DNA of 64,000 nt from Actinomadura craniellae (GCF_003289645.1 NZ_QLYX01000001.1:682001-746000), one strand, 5' to 3'. Shown: positions 15,382 through 24,772, numbered from the stretch's first letter. Notes: generated from the sequence alone by a model not told the origin. Numbers and translations are program-made.

Positions 15382-16613
15382 CGGATCGGCAGGTGCTTGA
15401 GGCCGCCGACGAAGGTGGTGGCGGTCAGCTCCGGCTCCCCGGCGAGCTCGACGGAGCGCAGCCGGGGCAGCAACTCGGCGAAGAACTCCTGGATCTCCAT
15501 CCGGGCCAGCGCCGCCCCCAGGCAGTAGTGCACGCCGAACCCGAAGGCGAGATGCCGGTTGGGGTCACGGCCGACGTCGAAGCGGAACGGGTCGTCGAAG
15601 ACCCCCTCGTCCCGGTTGGCCGAGGGGTAGGACAGCAGCACGGACTCGCCCGCGCGCACCGGCACCCCGCCGACCTCGGTGTCGGCCTCGGCGGTGCGCA
15701 TGAACTCCTTGACCGGGGTGACCCACCGGATCATCTCGTCGGCGGCGAACGGCATCAGGCCGAGGTCGTTGCGGAGCCGGGCGAGCTGGTCCGGGTGCTC
15801 GATCAGCGCGTGCAGGCCGCCGGAGATGGTGGAGCTGGTGGTGTCGTGGCCCGCGGTCGCGATGATCACGTAGTAGGAGGCGGCGTCCAGGTCGCTCAGC
15901 GGCTCGCCGTCGACGCGGGCGTTGGCGATGGCGGAGGCCAGGTCCTCGGTCGGCTCCGCCCGGCGGGCCGCGGTGAGCCGCTGGAAGTAGGCGAAGAAGT
16001 CCAGCAGCGCGGCGAGCTGCTCCTCGGGGCTCACGCCGCGCCGCAATTCCTCGTCGGCGCCGCCGAACAGCTCCTGGGTGAGCTTGAGCATCCGTGGGAA
16101 GTCCGACTCGGGCAGCCCGAGCAGCGACAGGATCACGTACAGCGGGAAGTGCACGGCGATGTCGGCCGCGAAGTCGCACTCGCCGTCCAGCTCGGCCATC
16201 CGGTCGACATAGCGGCGGGCGAGCTCCCGCACCCGCGGGCGGAGCGCCCGCATGGCCTTGGGCCGGAACCAGTCGGCGCCGATCGCCCGGACGACCCGGT
16301 GGTCGGGGTCGTCCATGTGGACCAGGGTGCGCAGGCCCGTCCCCTCCTCGGCCCGCTGCCGGTTGATGGCGTCGAACTGGGCGGTGGCCAGCAGCGGCCG
16401 CGGCTCGTTGCGGAACAGCCCGTGGTCGCGCTCGACGGCCATGACGTCGGCGTGCCGGGTGACCGCCCAGAAGGGGTTGTAGCCCGGAGCCTCCACCCAG
16501 TGCACCGGTGCCTCGCGCCGCAGCAGGGCCAGCGACTCGTGCAGGCGGTGCTCGTCGGCGTACGCGGTGGGGTCGGCGAGCGCCCGGCCCGCCTCGTGCA
16601 CGGTCACGGTCAC
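15366..16613 (-). CDS. Cytochrome P450
   Basis: A 415-residue soluble bacterial P450. The heme-binding loop is FGFGVHYCLGAALA, with the axial Cys at residue 364. The I-helix oxygen-activation motif is AGHDTTSS. The K-helix ExxR is EMIR in AADEMIRWVTPVK. The end FVGGLKHLPIRYTLA is characteristic of the CYP125/142/124-like group, which oxidises sterols and branched lipids; a similar substrate is possible but unproved. No ferredoxin or reductase gene is adjacent. The start MTVTVHEAGRALADPTAYAD fits the family. It is transcribed leftward, and the region upstream holds the hairpin of the next gene. Confidence 0.94.
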   Translation of the reverse strand: MTVTVHEAGRALADPTAYADEHRLHESLALLRREAPVHWVEAPGYNPFWAVTRHADVMAVERDHGLFRNEPRPLLATAQFDAINRQRAEEGTGLRTLVHMDDPDHRVVRAIGADWFRPKAMRALRPRVRELARRYVDRMAELDGECDFAADIAVHFPLYVILSLLGLPESDFPRMLKLTQELFGGADEELRRGVSPEEQLAALLDFFAYFQRLTAARRAEPTEDLASAIANARVDGEPLSDLDAASYYVIIATAGHDTTSSTISGGLHALIEHPDQLARLRNDLGLMPFAADEMIRWVTPVKEFMRTAEADTEVGGVPVRAGESVLLSYPSANRDEGVFDDPFRFDVGRDPNRHLAFGFGVHYCLGAALARMEIQEFFAELLPRLRSVELAGEPELTATTFVGGLKHLPIRYTLA

Positions 16614-16806
16614 AGCGGTCTCCCTCGGGGCGGGGGTGGCCCCTCCACTATGCCGGATCGGCCGGCTCGCCCTCCGGCGAGATTGCCGGGATGGACGATG
16701 CGGCCCGCCGGTGGACGGCCGAGGCGATCGGGCGGCTGCGGGCCGAGCCCGGCATCCCGCATGCCGGCCGGACCGGCGGGTAGGGCAGGCCGGGCACGGA
16801 TGGACT

Positions 16807-16836
16807 CCGCCCCTGTCCCGGCCGGGACAGGGGCGG
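16807..16836 (-). terminator. 13-bp perfect hairpin after the oligomer hydrolase gene
   Basis: Arms CCGCCCCTGTCCC (16807-16819) and GGGACAGGGGCGG (16824-16836) flank a 4-base loop. It starts 7 bases past the stop of the leftward gene 16843-18216 and is a probable terminator. Confidence 0.75.
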
Positions 16837-16842
16837 GGCCGG

Positions 16843-18216
16843 TCAGCCCGTCAGCGAGCAGGTCTCGCGGAGGTCCACCCCCGCGGGCTTGGGCAGGGTG
16901 GCGTCCGGCGGGGGCGTGCGGCCCGCCGTGGTCCAGCCCTCCAGCGCGGTGAAGGCAGTGCGGAAGCACGGCAGGATCGGGCGGACCAGATCCGGGTTGG
17001 CGTCGTACAGCCCGTCGGTGTGGGTACCGCCGGCGAGCCGGTAGTAGCGGTGCAGCCGGTCGCGTCCCTGGCCGTTCACCAGGGCGGTGTAGGCGTCGCC
17101 CGTCCTGCTGATCGGCAGCAGCGCGTCGAGGGTGCCCTGCAAGGTGATCATCGGGCGCCCGATCCGGCCGGTCAGCGAGATCTTCCGCACCGCGTCGTGC
17201 ACGGCCGCGGGGCGCGCGGCGTAGTCGTAGTCGGCGTCGCACCGCGGGGTGCCGGAGGCGCAGTACGGGACGCCCGCCTCCAGGTCGCCGTCGAAACCGG
17301 GGTCGAGTTCCTCACGGTAGATCCGCTGGGTGAGGTCCCAGTACACCTGGTCGTGGAAGGGCCACAGCGCCTCCGACCCGGCCGGGATGCCGGCGGCCGT
17401 GATCGCGGCGTGCGCGGCGGGGTCCCCCGTCGCCTTGTAGGCGGGGTAGTTGCGCAGCACGGGCGGCAGGAAGGTCAACAGGTTGGGGCCGTCCGCCCGC
17501 CACAGCGTGCCCTCCCAGTCGACGCCGCCGGTGTACAGCTCGGGGCGGTTCTCCAACTGCCAGCGCACCAGGTAGCCGGCGTTGGAGATCCCGGCCGCGT
17601 AGGTGCGCGCGGCCGGGCGGCCGTAGCGCCGGGCGACGACGGCCTTGGCGGCCAGGGTGAGCTGGGTGACGCGGTGGTTCCACTCGGCGATGGCGTCCCC
17701 GGGCCTGGTGCCGTCCCGGTAGAACTGGAGGCCGGTGTTCCCCTTGTCGGTGGCGGCGTAGGCGTAACCCTTGGCCAGCGCCCAGTCGGAGATCGCGAAG
17801 TCGTTGGCGTACTGGCGCCGGTTGCCGGGCGTCCCGGCGACGACCAGCCCGCCGTTCCACTTCTTCGGCAGCCGGATCACGAACTGGCTGTCGTGGTTCC
17901 AGCCATGGTTGGCGTTGGTGGCCGAGGTGTCGGGGAAGTAGCCGTCGATCTGGAGGCCGGGCACGCCCGAGGGGTTCGTGGTGCCGGTCGCCTGGAGGCC
18001 CGCCCAGTCGGCCTGGACGGTGTGCCCGGAGGCGACGGTGCCCGCGGTGGTCAGGTCGTCCAGGCAGGCGGAGATCTGCTTCTCCGCGCCGGGCACCTTG
18101 ACCGGACGGGAACCGCAGTCGGCGCCCGCGGCATGCGCGGGTGCGGCCGGCCCGAGCAGGGCGGCGCCGGCGGCGACCGCCGTCGCGGCGTGCAGCAGAG
18201 GACGCAAGGGGGGCAT
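16843..18216 (-). CDS. Secreted tannase/3-hydroxybutyrate-oligomer hydrolase-like protein
   Basis: A 457-residue alpha/beta hydrolase with a signal peptide (residues 1-29, LLHAATAVAAGAALLGPAAP). The ATG follows GAGGAG. The nucleophile motif is AAGISNAGYLVR (GxSxG). An Asp in LQGTLDALLPISR and a His in LAGGTHTDGLYD complete the expected triad. FVIRLPKKWNGGLVVAGTPG and YAYAATDKGNTG match the tannase/feruloyl-esterase superfamily and the 3HB-oligomer hydrolase branch. The genomic context (CoA-transferase and 3-hydroxybutyrate dehydrogenase nearby) favours hydrolysis of 3-hydroxybutyrate oligomers outside the cell. A tannase- or feruloyl-esterase-like specificity remains possible. Confidence 0.78.
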   Translation of the reverse strand: MPPLRPLLHAATAVAAGAALLGPAAPAHAAGADCGSRPVKVPGAEKQISACLDDLTTAGTVASGHTVQADWAGLQATGTTNPSGVPGLQIDGYFPDTSATNANHGWNHDSQFVIRLPKKWNGGLVVAGTPGNRRQYANDFAISDWALAKGYAYAATDKGNTGLQFYRDGTRPGDAIAEWNHRVTQLTLAAKAVVARRYGRPAARTYAAGISNAGYLVRWQLENRPELYTGGVDWEGTLWRADGPNLLTFLPPVLRNYPAYKATGDPAAHAAITAAGIPAGSEALWPFHDQVYWDLTQRIYREELDPGFDGDLEAGVPYCASGTPRCDADYDYAARPAAVHDAVRKISLTGRIGRPMITLQGTLDALLPISRTGDAYTALVNGQGRDRLHRYYRLAGGTHTDGLYDANPDLVRPILPCFRTAFTALEGWTTAGRTPPPDATLPKPAGVDLRETCSLTG

Positions 18217-18417
18217 TCGGGCTCCTCGCCGGGGTGGGGGTTCGGGGAATCCCGCAATCATGCGGAGGGTGTGTGCGCCGGGCCACGTCCGCGATCGCCA
18301 CTTTCCGCCGGCCCGGCATGTTCGCCGGGACCATGTGGCGGTCACTTCCGTTTCCCGGCGGAGCGCATGACGGGGGGGCCGGCGGGCGCCCGTGCCCGCC
18401 GGCCCGCTGTGGTGGGC

Positions 18418-19059
18418 TCAGGCCGACCGCTGGACGAGCAGGGGAGCGGCGGTGGCCGCCCGGACCTCCTCGACGTCCACTCCGGGGGCGACCTCGCGCA
18501 GCGCCAGGCCCGCCGGGGTGACGTCGATGACGGCGAGGTCGGTGATGATCCGGTCCACCACGCCGCGGCCGGTCAGCGGCAGCGTGCAGCGCGGCAGGAT
18601 TTTGGGCGACCCGTCCCTGGTCAGGTGCTCCATCAGCACGATGACGCGGCGGGCGCCGTGCACCAGGTCCATCGCCCCGCCCATGCCCTTGATCATCTTT
18701 CCGGGGACGGTCCAGTTGGCCAGGTCGCCGCTCGCCGAGACCTGCATCCCGCCCAGGATTGCGGCGTCCAGCCGGCCGCCGCGGATCAGGCCGAACGACA
18801 GCGCGGAGTCGAAGAACGACGCGCCGGGCAGGGCGGTCACCGTCTCCTTCCCCGCATTGATCAGGTCGGGGTCCTCCTCGCCCGGATGGGGGTAGGGGCC
18901 GACGCCCAGGATGCCGTTCTCGCTGTGCAGCACGACGTCCGAGCCCGGCGGCAGGAAGTTCGGCACCAGCGTGGGCAGCCCGATGCCGAGGTTGACGTAG
19001 GAGCCGGGGCGCAGTTCGCGGGCCGCGCGCGCCGCCATCTGGGCACGGGTCAGCGCCAT
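18418..19059 (-). CDS. scoB: 3-oxoacid CoA-transferase, subunit B
   Basis: A 213-residue subunit. It joins subunit A to transfer CoA from succinyl-CoA to acetoacetate. Its ATG shares a base with the stop of subunit A (TGATG). It starts [20 protein letters not shown]. The catalytic Glu lies in [16 protein letters not shown] (SENG motif). [17 protein letters not shown]-type CoA-site residues ([16 protein letters not shown]), [20 protein letters not shown] and [20 protein letters not shown] are all typical. It ends LLVQRSA. It is the second gene of a leftward pair. Confidence 0.94.
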   Translation of the reverse strand: MALTRAQMAARAARELRPGSYVNLGIGLPTLVPNFLPPGSDVVLHSENGILGVGPYPHPGEEDPDLINAGKETVTALPGASFFDSALSFGLIRGGRLDAAILGGMQVSASGDLANWTVPGKMIKGMGGAMDLVHGARRVIVLMEHLTRDGSPKILPRCTLPLTGRGVVDRIITDLAVIDVTPAGLALREVAPGVDVEEVRAATAAPLLVQRSA

Positions 19060-19820
19060 CAGGCGGCCTCCGTCCCGGGCCGGGGACGGGTCGTCGTCCG
19101 CTCGATGCGCTTGCCGGACCGCCCGCCGGCGACCACCCGGTCCACGAAGATCCCGGGCAGGTGCACCTCGTCGGGGTCGAGCGCGTCCACCACCTCGTCG
19201 ACCTCGGCGATCGTGGTCCGCCCGGCCATCGCGACCAGCGGGTTGAAGTTGCGGGCCGAGGAGCGGAAGCACAGGTTGCCGTGCCGGTCGCCCCGGTCGG
19301 CGCGGACCAGCGCCACGTCGGTGGTGATCGCCTCCTCCAGCACGTACTCGCGCCCGCCGAACGCGCGGACCTCCCGGGGCGGCGAGGCCGTCGCCACGGT
19401 GCCGTCCGCGGCGTACCGCCAGGGCAGGCCGCCCTCGGCGATCTGGGTGCCCACCCCCGCCGGGGTGTAGAAGGCGGGGATGCCGCAGCCGCCGGCCCGC
19501 AGCCGCTCGGCCAGCGTGCCCTGCGGCACCAGTTCCACCTCCAGTTCGCCGCCCAGGTACCGCCGGGCGAACTCCTTGTTCTCGCCCACGTACGAGCTGG
19601 TCATCCGGACGATCCGGCCCTCGGCCAGCAGCACGCCCAGGCCCCAGTCGTCCACGCCGCAGTTGTTGGACACCACCCGCAGGCCGGTCGTCCCGCGCTC
19701 GCGCAGCGCTTCGATCAACTCCATGGGGACGCCGCACAGCCCGAAACCTCCGACGGCGACCGAGGCCCCGTCGGGGATGTCGGCCACGGCCGTCGCAGCG
19801 TCGGCCACCACCTTGTCCAT
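19059..19820 (-). CDS. scoA: 3-oxoacid CoA-transferase, subunit A
   Basis: A 253-residue subunit of the heteromeric SCOT-type enzyme. It starts [20 protein letters not shown], with the family motif [40 protein letters not shown] and [20 protein letters not shown] are the oxyanion and CoA-binding stretches. [20 protein letters not shown] follows. It lies divergent from the ABC importer operon. With the nearby 3-hydroxybutyrate dehydrogenase it would activate acetoacetate. The region upstream carries repeated dyads that may couple both operons. Confidence 0.95.
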   Translation of the reverse strand: MDKVVADAATAVADIPDGASVAVGGFGLCGVPMELIEALRERGTTGLRVVSNNCGVDDWGLGVLLAEGRIVRMTSSYVGENKEFARRYLGGELEVELVPQGTLAERLRAGGCGIPAFYTPAGVGTQIAEGGLPWRYAADGTVATASPPREVRAFGGREYVLEEAITTDVALVRADRGDRHGNLCFRSSARNFNPLVAMAGRTTIAEVDEVVDALDPDEVHLPGIFVDRVVAGGRSGKRIERTTTRPRPGTEAA

Positions 19821-19884
19821 GTCACCTTCCTCGTCGTCCGCAGGGACGGCAGCACGGTAGGGGCCGGAAACGGGCCGCTCCTAC

Positions 19885-19993
19885 GTGTCCGGGCCACACA
19901 GCGGGACCTGTCGCGATGTGCCCGGCAGGCCGGCGCGGGTGAAGTGTGGCCGGACCACCTTTTGCGGCGCATGAATGTGGTTGAGGTCCACAT
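19885..19993. promoter_or_regulatory. Repeated GTGG/CCAC-type dyads in the divergent CoA-transferase/ABC promoter
   Basis: The 273-base space between scoA and the ABC operon contains three dyads. GTGT-N7-ACAC lies at 19885-19899. GTGG-N5-CCAC lies at 19946-19958. ATGTGG-N7-CCACAT, the best, lies at 19975-19993. They could be sites for the PucR-type regulator encoded at 25603 or another shared regulator. That is inference from repetition and position. Confidence 0.5.
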
Positions 19994-20093
19994 GGATCAC
20001 GTTTTTCGGTTCGCCTAGTGTTCCCCGTCACAACGAACTCGCCGCAGACCGGCGAAACGCCCGAAACAGCGATCCGACGAGGAGGGAGGCCCC

Positions 20094-20852
20094 TTGACCG
20101 GTCCCATTCTGCGGGCCCAGGGCCTGACCAAGGACTTCCGGGGCTTCCGCGCCGTCGACGGCGTGGACCTGGACGTGACGGAAGGCTCGGTGCACGCGCT
20201 GGTCGGCCCGAACGGCGCCGGCAAGACCACGCTCTTCCACCTGTTCACCGGCTTCCTCAAGCCGAGCGCCGGCCGGATCACGCTGGGCGAGCGGGACCTC
20301 ACCGGCAAGAGCCCCGAGCGGGTCGCCCGGCTGGGCATGGCCCGGTCGTTCCAGATCACCAGCCTGTTCGCGCAGCTCACCCCGCGCGAGCACCTGGAGC
20401 TGGCGCTGGCCGGCGGCAGCGGGATCACCTGGCGGTTCTGGCGCTCGGACAAGGCGCTCGGCGCCTACTCCGAGCGCGCGCTGGAACTGCTGGACCAGGT
20501 GGGGCTGGCCGGGCACGCCGACGTCCCGGCCGGCTCCCTGGCCTACGGCCGCAAGCGGGCGCTGGAACTGGCCCTCGCGCTGGCCCTGGACCCCCGGGTC
20601 CTGCTGCTGGACGAGCCGACCGCCGGGATGGGCGTGGAGGACATCGACCGGACCATGTCCCTCATCGAGCGGGTCCGCGCCGGCCGCACGGTGGTGATGG
20701 TGGAGCACAACATGAGCGTCGTCTCGGCCCTGGCCGACAGGGTGACCGTCCTGCAGAGCGGCCGGGTCCTGGTCGAGGGCCCGTACGAGGAGATCCGCCA
20801 CGACGAGCGGGTCATCAGCGCCTACCTGGGAGACGCCCATGCCGAGCAGTGA
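20094..20852 (+). CDS. Branched-chain-type ABC transporter ATPase (LivG-like)
   Basis: A 252-residue ATPase starting at TTG after GGAGGGAGG. Walker A is GPNGAGKTTL, the signature is SLAYGRKRALELALALALDP (degenerate, as usual in LivG-like subunits) and Walker B is VLLLDEPTAGMG. GMARSFQITSLFAQLTPREH is the LivG-type Q-loop region. The H-loop His lies in MVEHNMSVV. It heads an operon of two ATPases, a binding lipoprotein and two permeases. Context points to import of 3-hydroxybutyrate or a related short hydroxy acid rather than amino acids. Confidence 0.94.
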   Translation: MTGPILRAQGLTKDFRGFRAVDGVDLDVTEGSVHALVGPNGAGKTTLFHLFTGFLKPSAGRITLGERDLTGKSPERVARLGMARSFQITSLFAQLTPREHLELALAGGSGITWRFWRSDKALGAYSERALELLDQVGLAGHADVPAGSLAYGRKRALELALALALDPRVLLLDEPTAGMGVEDIDRTMSLIERVRAGRTVVMVEHNMSVVSALADRVTVLQSGRVLVEGPYEEIRHDERVISAYLGDAHAEQ

Positions 20853-21549
20853 CACCGTGCTGCGGGTGGCCGGCCTGTCGGCCTGGTACGGCGAGGCGCA
20901 GGTGCTGCGCGACGCCGCGCTGGAGATCGGCGAGGGCGAGATCGTCACCCTGATCGGCCGCAACGGCGCCGGCAAGACCACCCTGCTGCGCTGCGTGATG
21001 GGGCTGCAGGAGCGCAGCGCCGGGACGGTCGAGTTCCTCGGCCGGGACCTGACCGCGCTGCCCACCCACCGGCGGGTCCGCACCGGGCTCGGCTACGTCC
21101 CCGACGACCGGGGCATCTACGCCGGCCTCACCGTCGAGGAGAACCTGCTGCTGCCGCCCCGGGTCGGCCCGGACCCCTGGTCGCTGGACCGGGTGTACGA
21201 GACGTTCCCCCGGCTGAAGGAGCGGCGCAGGTCGCCCGGCACCAAGCTGTCGGGCGGCGAGCAGCAGATGCTGGCCATGGCCCGGGTGCTGCGGATGGGC
21301 GCGCGCCTGCTGCTGTGCGACGAGCCCACCGAGGGGCTGTCCCCGCTGATCGTCCAGCAGATCGGCTCGATCCTGCGCGAGGTCAAGGACCAGGGCGTGA
21401 CGGTGCTGCTCATCGAGCAGAACGTGCACTTCGCCCAGTCCGTGGCCGACCGGCACTACCTGCTGGCCGAGGGCCGGATCGTCGAGTCGCTGGCCAACGA
21501 CGAGCTGCGCGCCCGGGAGCGCGACCTGCTCGAACACCTCGGAATCTGA
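20839..21549 (+). CDS. Branched-chain-type ABC transporter ATPase (LivF-like)
   Basis: A 236-residue ATPase; its ATG lies 14 bases inside the end of the first ATPase gene. Walker A is GRNGAGKTTL, the signature is KLSGGEQQMLAMARVLRMGA and Walker B is LLLCDEPTEGLSPLI. LGYVPDDRGIYAGLTVEENL is the LivF hallmark. VLLIEQNVHFAQSVADRHYL carries the switch region. It pairs with the LivG-like subunit to energise the importer. Confidence 0.95.
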   Translation: MPSSDTVLRVAGLSAWYGEAQVLRDAALEIGEGEIVTLIGRNGAGKTTLLRCVMGLQERSAGTVEFLGRDLTALPTHRRVRTGLGYVPDDRGIYAGLTVEENLLLPPRVGPDPWSLDRVYETFPRLKERRRSPGTKLSGGEQQMLAMARVLRMGARLLLCDEPTEGLSPLIVQQIGSILREVKDQGVTVLLIEQNVHFAQSVADRHYLLAEGRIVESLANDELRARERDLLEHLGI

Positions 21550-21629
21550 CCCCGCGTTTCAGGGGGGCGAGAGGGGGCTCGCCCGTGTCCCACCCCCGAG
21601 TCCCGTTTCGACACCCGACAGGAGTAAGT

Positions 21630-22868
21630 ATGAAAGCTCTGGGCAGCGTCGCCGCGATGACCGCGGCCGCGATCCTCGCCGCCGGCTGTGGCGGTGGCCC
21701 CGCCGGCGGCGGTGGCAAGATCAGCGACGGCAAGGTCGTGCTGGCCGTCCTCAACGACCAGTCGGCGATCTACGCCGACCTGTCCGGCAAGGGCAGCGTG
21801 GAGGCCGTCAAGATGGCGGTCGCCGACTACAAGGCCAAGTACGGCGACAAGGCGGTCGCCAAGACCGTCGAGGTCCTGTCCGCCGACCACCAGAACAAGC
21901 CGGACATCGCCAACTCCAAGGCGCAGGAGCTGTACGACCGGCAGCGGGCCGACATCATCCTGGACGTGCCGTCCTCGGCCGCCGCGCTGGCCGTCGCCAA
22001 CCAGGCCAAGACCAAGAAGAAGCTCTTCATGGACATCGGCGCCGCCACCACCGAGCTGGAGGGCGCCCAGTGCAACAAGTACACGTTCCACTACGGCTAC
22101 AACACCTACATGCTGGCGTACGGCACCGGTGACACGGTCACCAAGGACGGCGCCAAGAACTGGTACATCGTCTACCCGGACTACGCGTTCGGGCAGGACA
22201 TGCAGAAGAGCTTCACCGCCGCGGTGAAGGGCGCCGGGGGCACGATCGTCAAGGCCGACCCGACCCCCTACCCCAACGACAACTTCTCCACGTTCCTGCT
22301 CAAGGCCCCGACCCTCAACCCCAAGCCGCAGGTGATCGGTGCCATGCAGGCCGGCGGTGACCTGGTCAACCTGGTGAAGCAGTACAACGAGTACAAGCTG
22401 CGCGACAAGGGCATCGGGCTGGCGGTGGGCCTGATGTTCATCACCGACATCCACTCCCTCGGCCCGGACGCGCTGGCCGGCACCAAGTTCACCGAGCCCT
22501 GGTACTGGAACGCCGACCAGCAGAACCGCGCCTGGGCCGACAAGTTCCAGGCCAAGACCGGCAAGCGGCCCAGCTTCGCGCACGCCGCCAACTACTCGGC
22601 CGCCACGCAGTACCTGGAGGCGGTGCAGCGGGGCGGGACCGACGGCTCCGACGACGTGGTCAAGCAGCTTGAGGGCCACAAGTTCCAGGACGTCTTCGCC
22701 CGCAACGCCTCGATCCGCGCCGAGGACCACCTGCTGCTGCACGACGTGTCGCTGGCCCAGGTGAAGCCGTCCAGCGAGGTCAAGGAGCCCTGGGACTACG
22801 AGAAGATCCTCAGCACCATCCCGGCGGACAAGGCGTTCCAGCCGGCTTCCCCCGCCTGCAAGCTCTGA
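21630..22868 (+). CDS. Branched-chain-type ABC transporter substrate-binding lipoprotein
   Basis: A 412-residue binding protein. The start ATG follows GACAGGAG. Residues 1-20 end in the lipobox LAAGC with Cys20 as the lipid anchor; a Gly-rich linker follows. The body begins GKVVLAVLNDQSAIYADLSG, the usual Leu/Ile/Val-binding-protein opening. DIILDVPSSAAALAVANQAK and KNWYIVYPDYAFGQDMQKSF are typical of the family. RGGTDGSDDVVKQLEGHKFQ and MFITDIHSLGPDALAG place it among ABC binding proteins of the type found with non-amino-acid ligands (aromatic or short acids). The ligand cannot be read from sequence. An intra-operon hairpin follows it. Confidence 0.93.
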   Translation: MKALGSVAAMTAAAILAAGCGGGPAGGGGKISDGKVVLAVLNDQSAIYADLSGKGSVEAVKMAVADYKAKYGDKAVAKTVEVLSADHQNKPDIANSKAQELYDRQRADIILDVPSSAAALAVANQAKTKKKLFMDIGAATTELEGAQCNKYTFHYGYNTYMLAYGTGDTVTKDGAKNWYIVYPDYAFGQDMQKSFTAAVKGAGGTIVKADPTPYPNDNFSTFLLKAPTLNPKPQVIGAMQAGGDLVNLVKQYNEYKLRDKGIGLAVGLMFITDIHSLGPDALAGTKFTEPWYWNADQQNRAWADKFQAKTGKRPSFAHAANYSAATQYLEAVQRGGTDGSDDVVKQLEGHKFQDVFARNASIRAEDHLLLHDVSLAQVKPSSEVKEPWDYEKILSTIPADKAFQPASPACKL

Positions 22869-22878
22869 GCCCGCCCGC

Positions 22879-22904
22879 GAGCGGGGGGCGCACGCCCCCC
22901 GCTC
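22879..22904 (+). terminator. Intra-operon hairpin between binding protein and permease genes
   Basis: GAGCGGGGGG (22879-22888) and CCCCCCGCTC (22895-22904) form a perfect 10-bp stem with a six-base loop whose outer bases could also pair. It lies 11 bases after the binding-protein stop and before the permease ribosome-binding site. It probably attenuates read-through or protects the upstream mRNA, raising the binding protein over the membrane subunits. Confidence 0.7.
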
Positions 22905-22926
22905 ACCCGATCCCTTTGGAGGTCAC

Positions 22927-23790
22927 GTGCTCCAGCAGGCTTTCAACGGCCTGGTGGGCGGCGCCTTCTACGCTCTGCTCGCCCTCGGCCTGGCCGTCAT
23001 CTTCGGCATGCTGGGCGTGGTCAACTTCGCCCACGGCGCGTTCTACATGCTCGGCGCCTTCGGGGCGTACATCCTGCTGAGCTCGTTCGGGGTGAACTTC
23101 TGGGTCGCCCTGATCGCGGTACCGCTCGTGCTCGGCCTGCTAGGGGTGCTGCTGGAGCGGTTGCTCATCCGGCGGCTCGTCCAGCTCGACCCGCTCTACA
23201 ACTTCCTGCTCACCTTCGGCATCTCGCTCATCCTGCAGGACCTGGTCCGGCGGCAGTACGGGGTGCAGTCCCAGCCGTACCCGCGGCCCAGCGAGCTCAG
23301 CGGCTCGCTCAACCTCGGGCTGTTCACCTACCCCGCCTACCAGGTGTTCGTGCTGGTCGTCGCCGTGCTGGTCTGCGCGGGCGCCTGGGTGGTGCTGACC
23401 CGCACCCGGGTCGGCATGATCGTCCGGGCGGCGACGGAACGGCCCGAGCTCACCCGGGCGCTCGGCATCGACGTGGCCCGCTGGGTCACCCCGGTGTTCG
23501 GCTTCGGCATTGCCCTGGCCGGGCTGGCCGGGGTGCTCGCCGCGCCCATGCGGGCGGTCAACCCGCTGATGGGCGGCGACCTGATCATCATCGTGTTCGC
23601 CGTCGTGGTGATCGGCGGGCTGGGGTCGATCTTCGGCTCGGTGACGGCGGCTTTCGGGATCGGGCTGATCACCGCCCTGGGCAACCTCTACCTGCCCACG
23701 ATCTCCCAGACCCTGGTCTTCATCCTGATGGCCGCCGTGCTGCTGTGGCGCCCGGCCGGCCTGTTCGGACGCGAGGAGGCACTGACGTGA
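22927..23790 (+). CDS. Branched-chain-type ABC permease (LivH-like)
   Basis: A 287-residue membrane subunit starting at GTG after TTTGGAGG. It begins QQAFNGLVGGAFYALLALGL and contains FGMLGVVNFAHGAFYMLGAF, the LivH motif. About eight hydrophobic segments follow, with the coupling region ERPELTRALGIDVARWVT and DLIIIVFAVVVIGGLGSIFG. Its stop overlaps the GTG of the second permease (GTGA). Confidence 0.94.
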   Translation: MLQQAFNGLVGGAFYALLALGLAVIFGMLGVVNFAHGAFYMLGAFGAYILLSSFGVNFWVALIAVPLVLGLLGVLLERLLIRRLVQLDPLYNFLLTFGISLILQDLVRRQYGVQSQPYPRPSELSGSLNLGLFTYPAYQVFVLVVAVLVCAGAWVVLTRTRVGMIVRAATERPELTRALGIDVARWVTPVFGFGIALAGLAGVLAAPMRAVNPLMGGDLIIIVFAVVVIGGLGSIFGSVTAAFGIGLITALGNLYLPTISQTLVFILMAAVLLWRPAGLFGREEALT

Positions 23791-24767
23791 TCTTGTCCCG
23801 GCTGGCCGCCCGGCCGCTGCTGCTGGCCCTCGGCCTGGTCGCGGTCCTGGCACTGCCCTGGCTGGTCTACCCGCCGGTGGCGATGGACATCGTCTGCTGG
23901 GCGCTGTTCGCGATCGCGGTGGACCTGCTGCTCGGCTTCACCGGGCTGCTGTCGTTCGGGCACGCCGCCTTCTGGGGGAGCTCGGCCTACGTGAGCGGCC
24001 TCATCGCGCTGCACTCCGGGCTGCCGTTCCCGCTGGCGGTGCTCGGCGGCGCGGCGTTCGCCGCGGTGCTCGCGGTGCCGATCGGCCTGCTCTCGGTCCG
24101 GCTGAACGGCATCTACTTCGCGATGGTCACCCTCGCCTTCGCGCAGATGGTCTACTTCGTGGTCAACCAGTGGCGGGACCTCACCGGGGGCGAGAACGGC
24201 CTGCAGGGCGTGCCGCGCGAGCTGTTCGGCATGGACCTGTCCGACCCGTTCATCTTCTACTACGTGGGCCTGCCGCTGATCCTGCTCGGGATGCTGGTCG
24301 CGTGGCGGATCGTGCGCTCCCCCTTCGGCCGGGTGCTGGTCTCCATCCGCGACAACCCCGCCCGCGCCCAGGCACTCGGCTACCCGGTGGAGCGCTACAA
24401 GCTGCTGGCCTTCGTGCTCTCGGCCGCGCTGTCGGGGCTGGCCGGCGGGGTGTTCGCGATCAGCCACGGGTTCGCGTCCCTGCACGATGTGTACTGGACC
24501 ACCTCGGGACAGGCCGTGATGATGGTCGTCCTCGGCGGGATCGGCACCCTGTGGGGCGGCACGATCGGGGCGGCCCTGATCGTCCTGCTCAACGACTACC
24601 TGGCCACGGCCGGATTCCAGGAGATCGGCATCGTCACCGGCTCCATCTTCGTGATCATCGTTCTGGTGTTCCGCCGCGGGGTCTGGGGCACCGCCCGCGA
24701 CCTGGTGCAGGCCCGCGTGGCCGCCCGGCGGCGAACGACCACCCGACTCCGCACCGCCGAGGAGTGA
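23787..24767 (+). CDS. Branched-chain-type ABC permease (LivM-like)
   Basis: A 326-residue membrane subunit. I chose the GTG overlapping the LivH-like stop (VILSRLAARPLLLALGLVAV). LLGFTGLLSFGHAAFWGSSA is the LivM hallmark, and SIRDNPARAQALGYPVERYK is the coupling helix. GFASLHDVYWTTSGQAVMMV and VVLGGIGTLWGGTIGAALIV follow. It completes the five-gene importer. The dehydrogenase gene starts 6 bases after its stop (or overlaps it if an earlier GTG is used). Confidence 0.94.
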   Translation: MILSRLAARPLLLALGLVAVLALPWLVYPPVAMDIVCWALFAIAVDLLLGFTGLLSFGHAAFWGSSAYVSGLIALHSGLPFPLAVLGGAAFAAVLAVPIGLLSVRLNGIYFAMVTLAFAQMVYFVVNQWRDLTGGENGLQGVPRELFGMDLSDPFIFYYVGLPLILLGMLVAWRIVRSPFGRVLVSIRDNPARAQALGYPVERYKLLAFVLSAALSGLAGGVFAISHGFASLHDVYWTTSGQAVMMVVLGGIGTLWGGTIGAALIVLLNDYLATAGFQEIGIVTGSIFVIIVLVFRRGVWGTARDLVQARVAARRRTTTRLRTAEE

Positions 24768-24772
24768 CCGCC

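Noticed and set aside
18141-18521. Rightward frame between the oligomer hydrolase and scoB
   Set aside because: It has no ribosome-binding site and runs antisense into both flanking genes.
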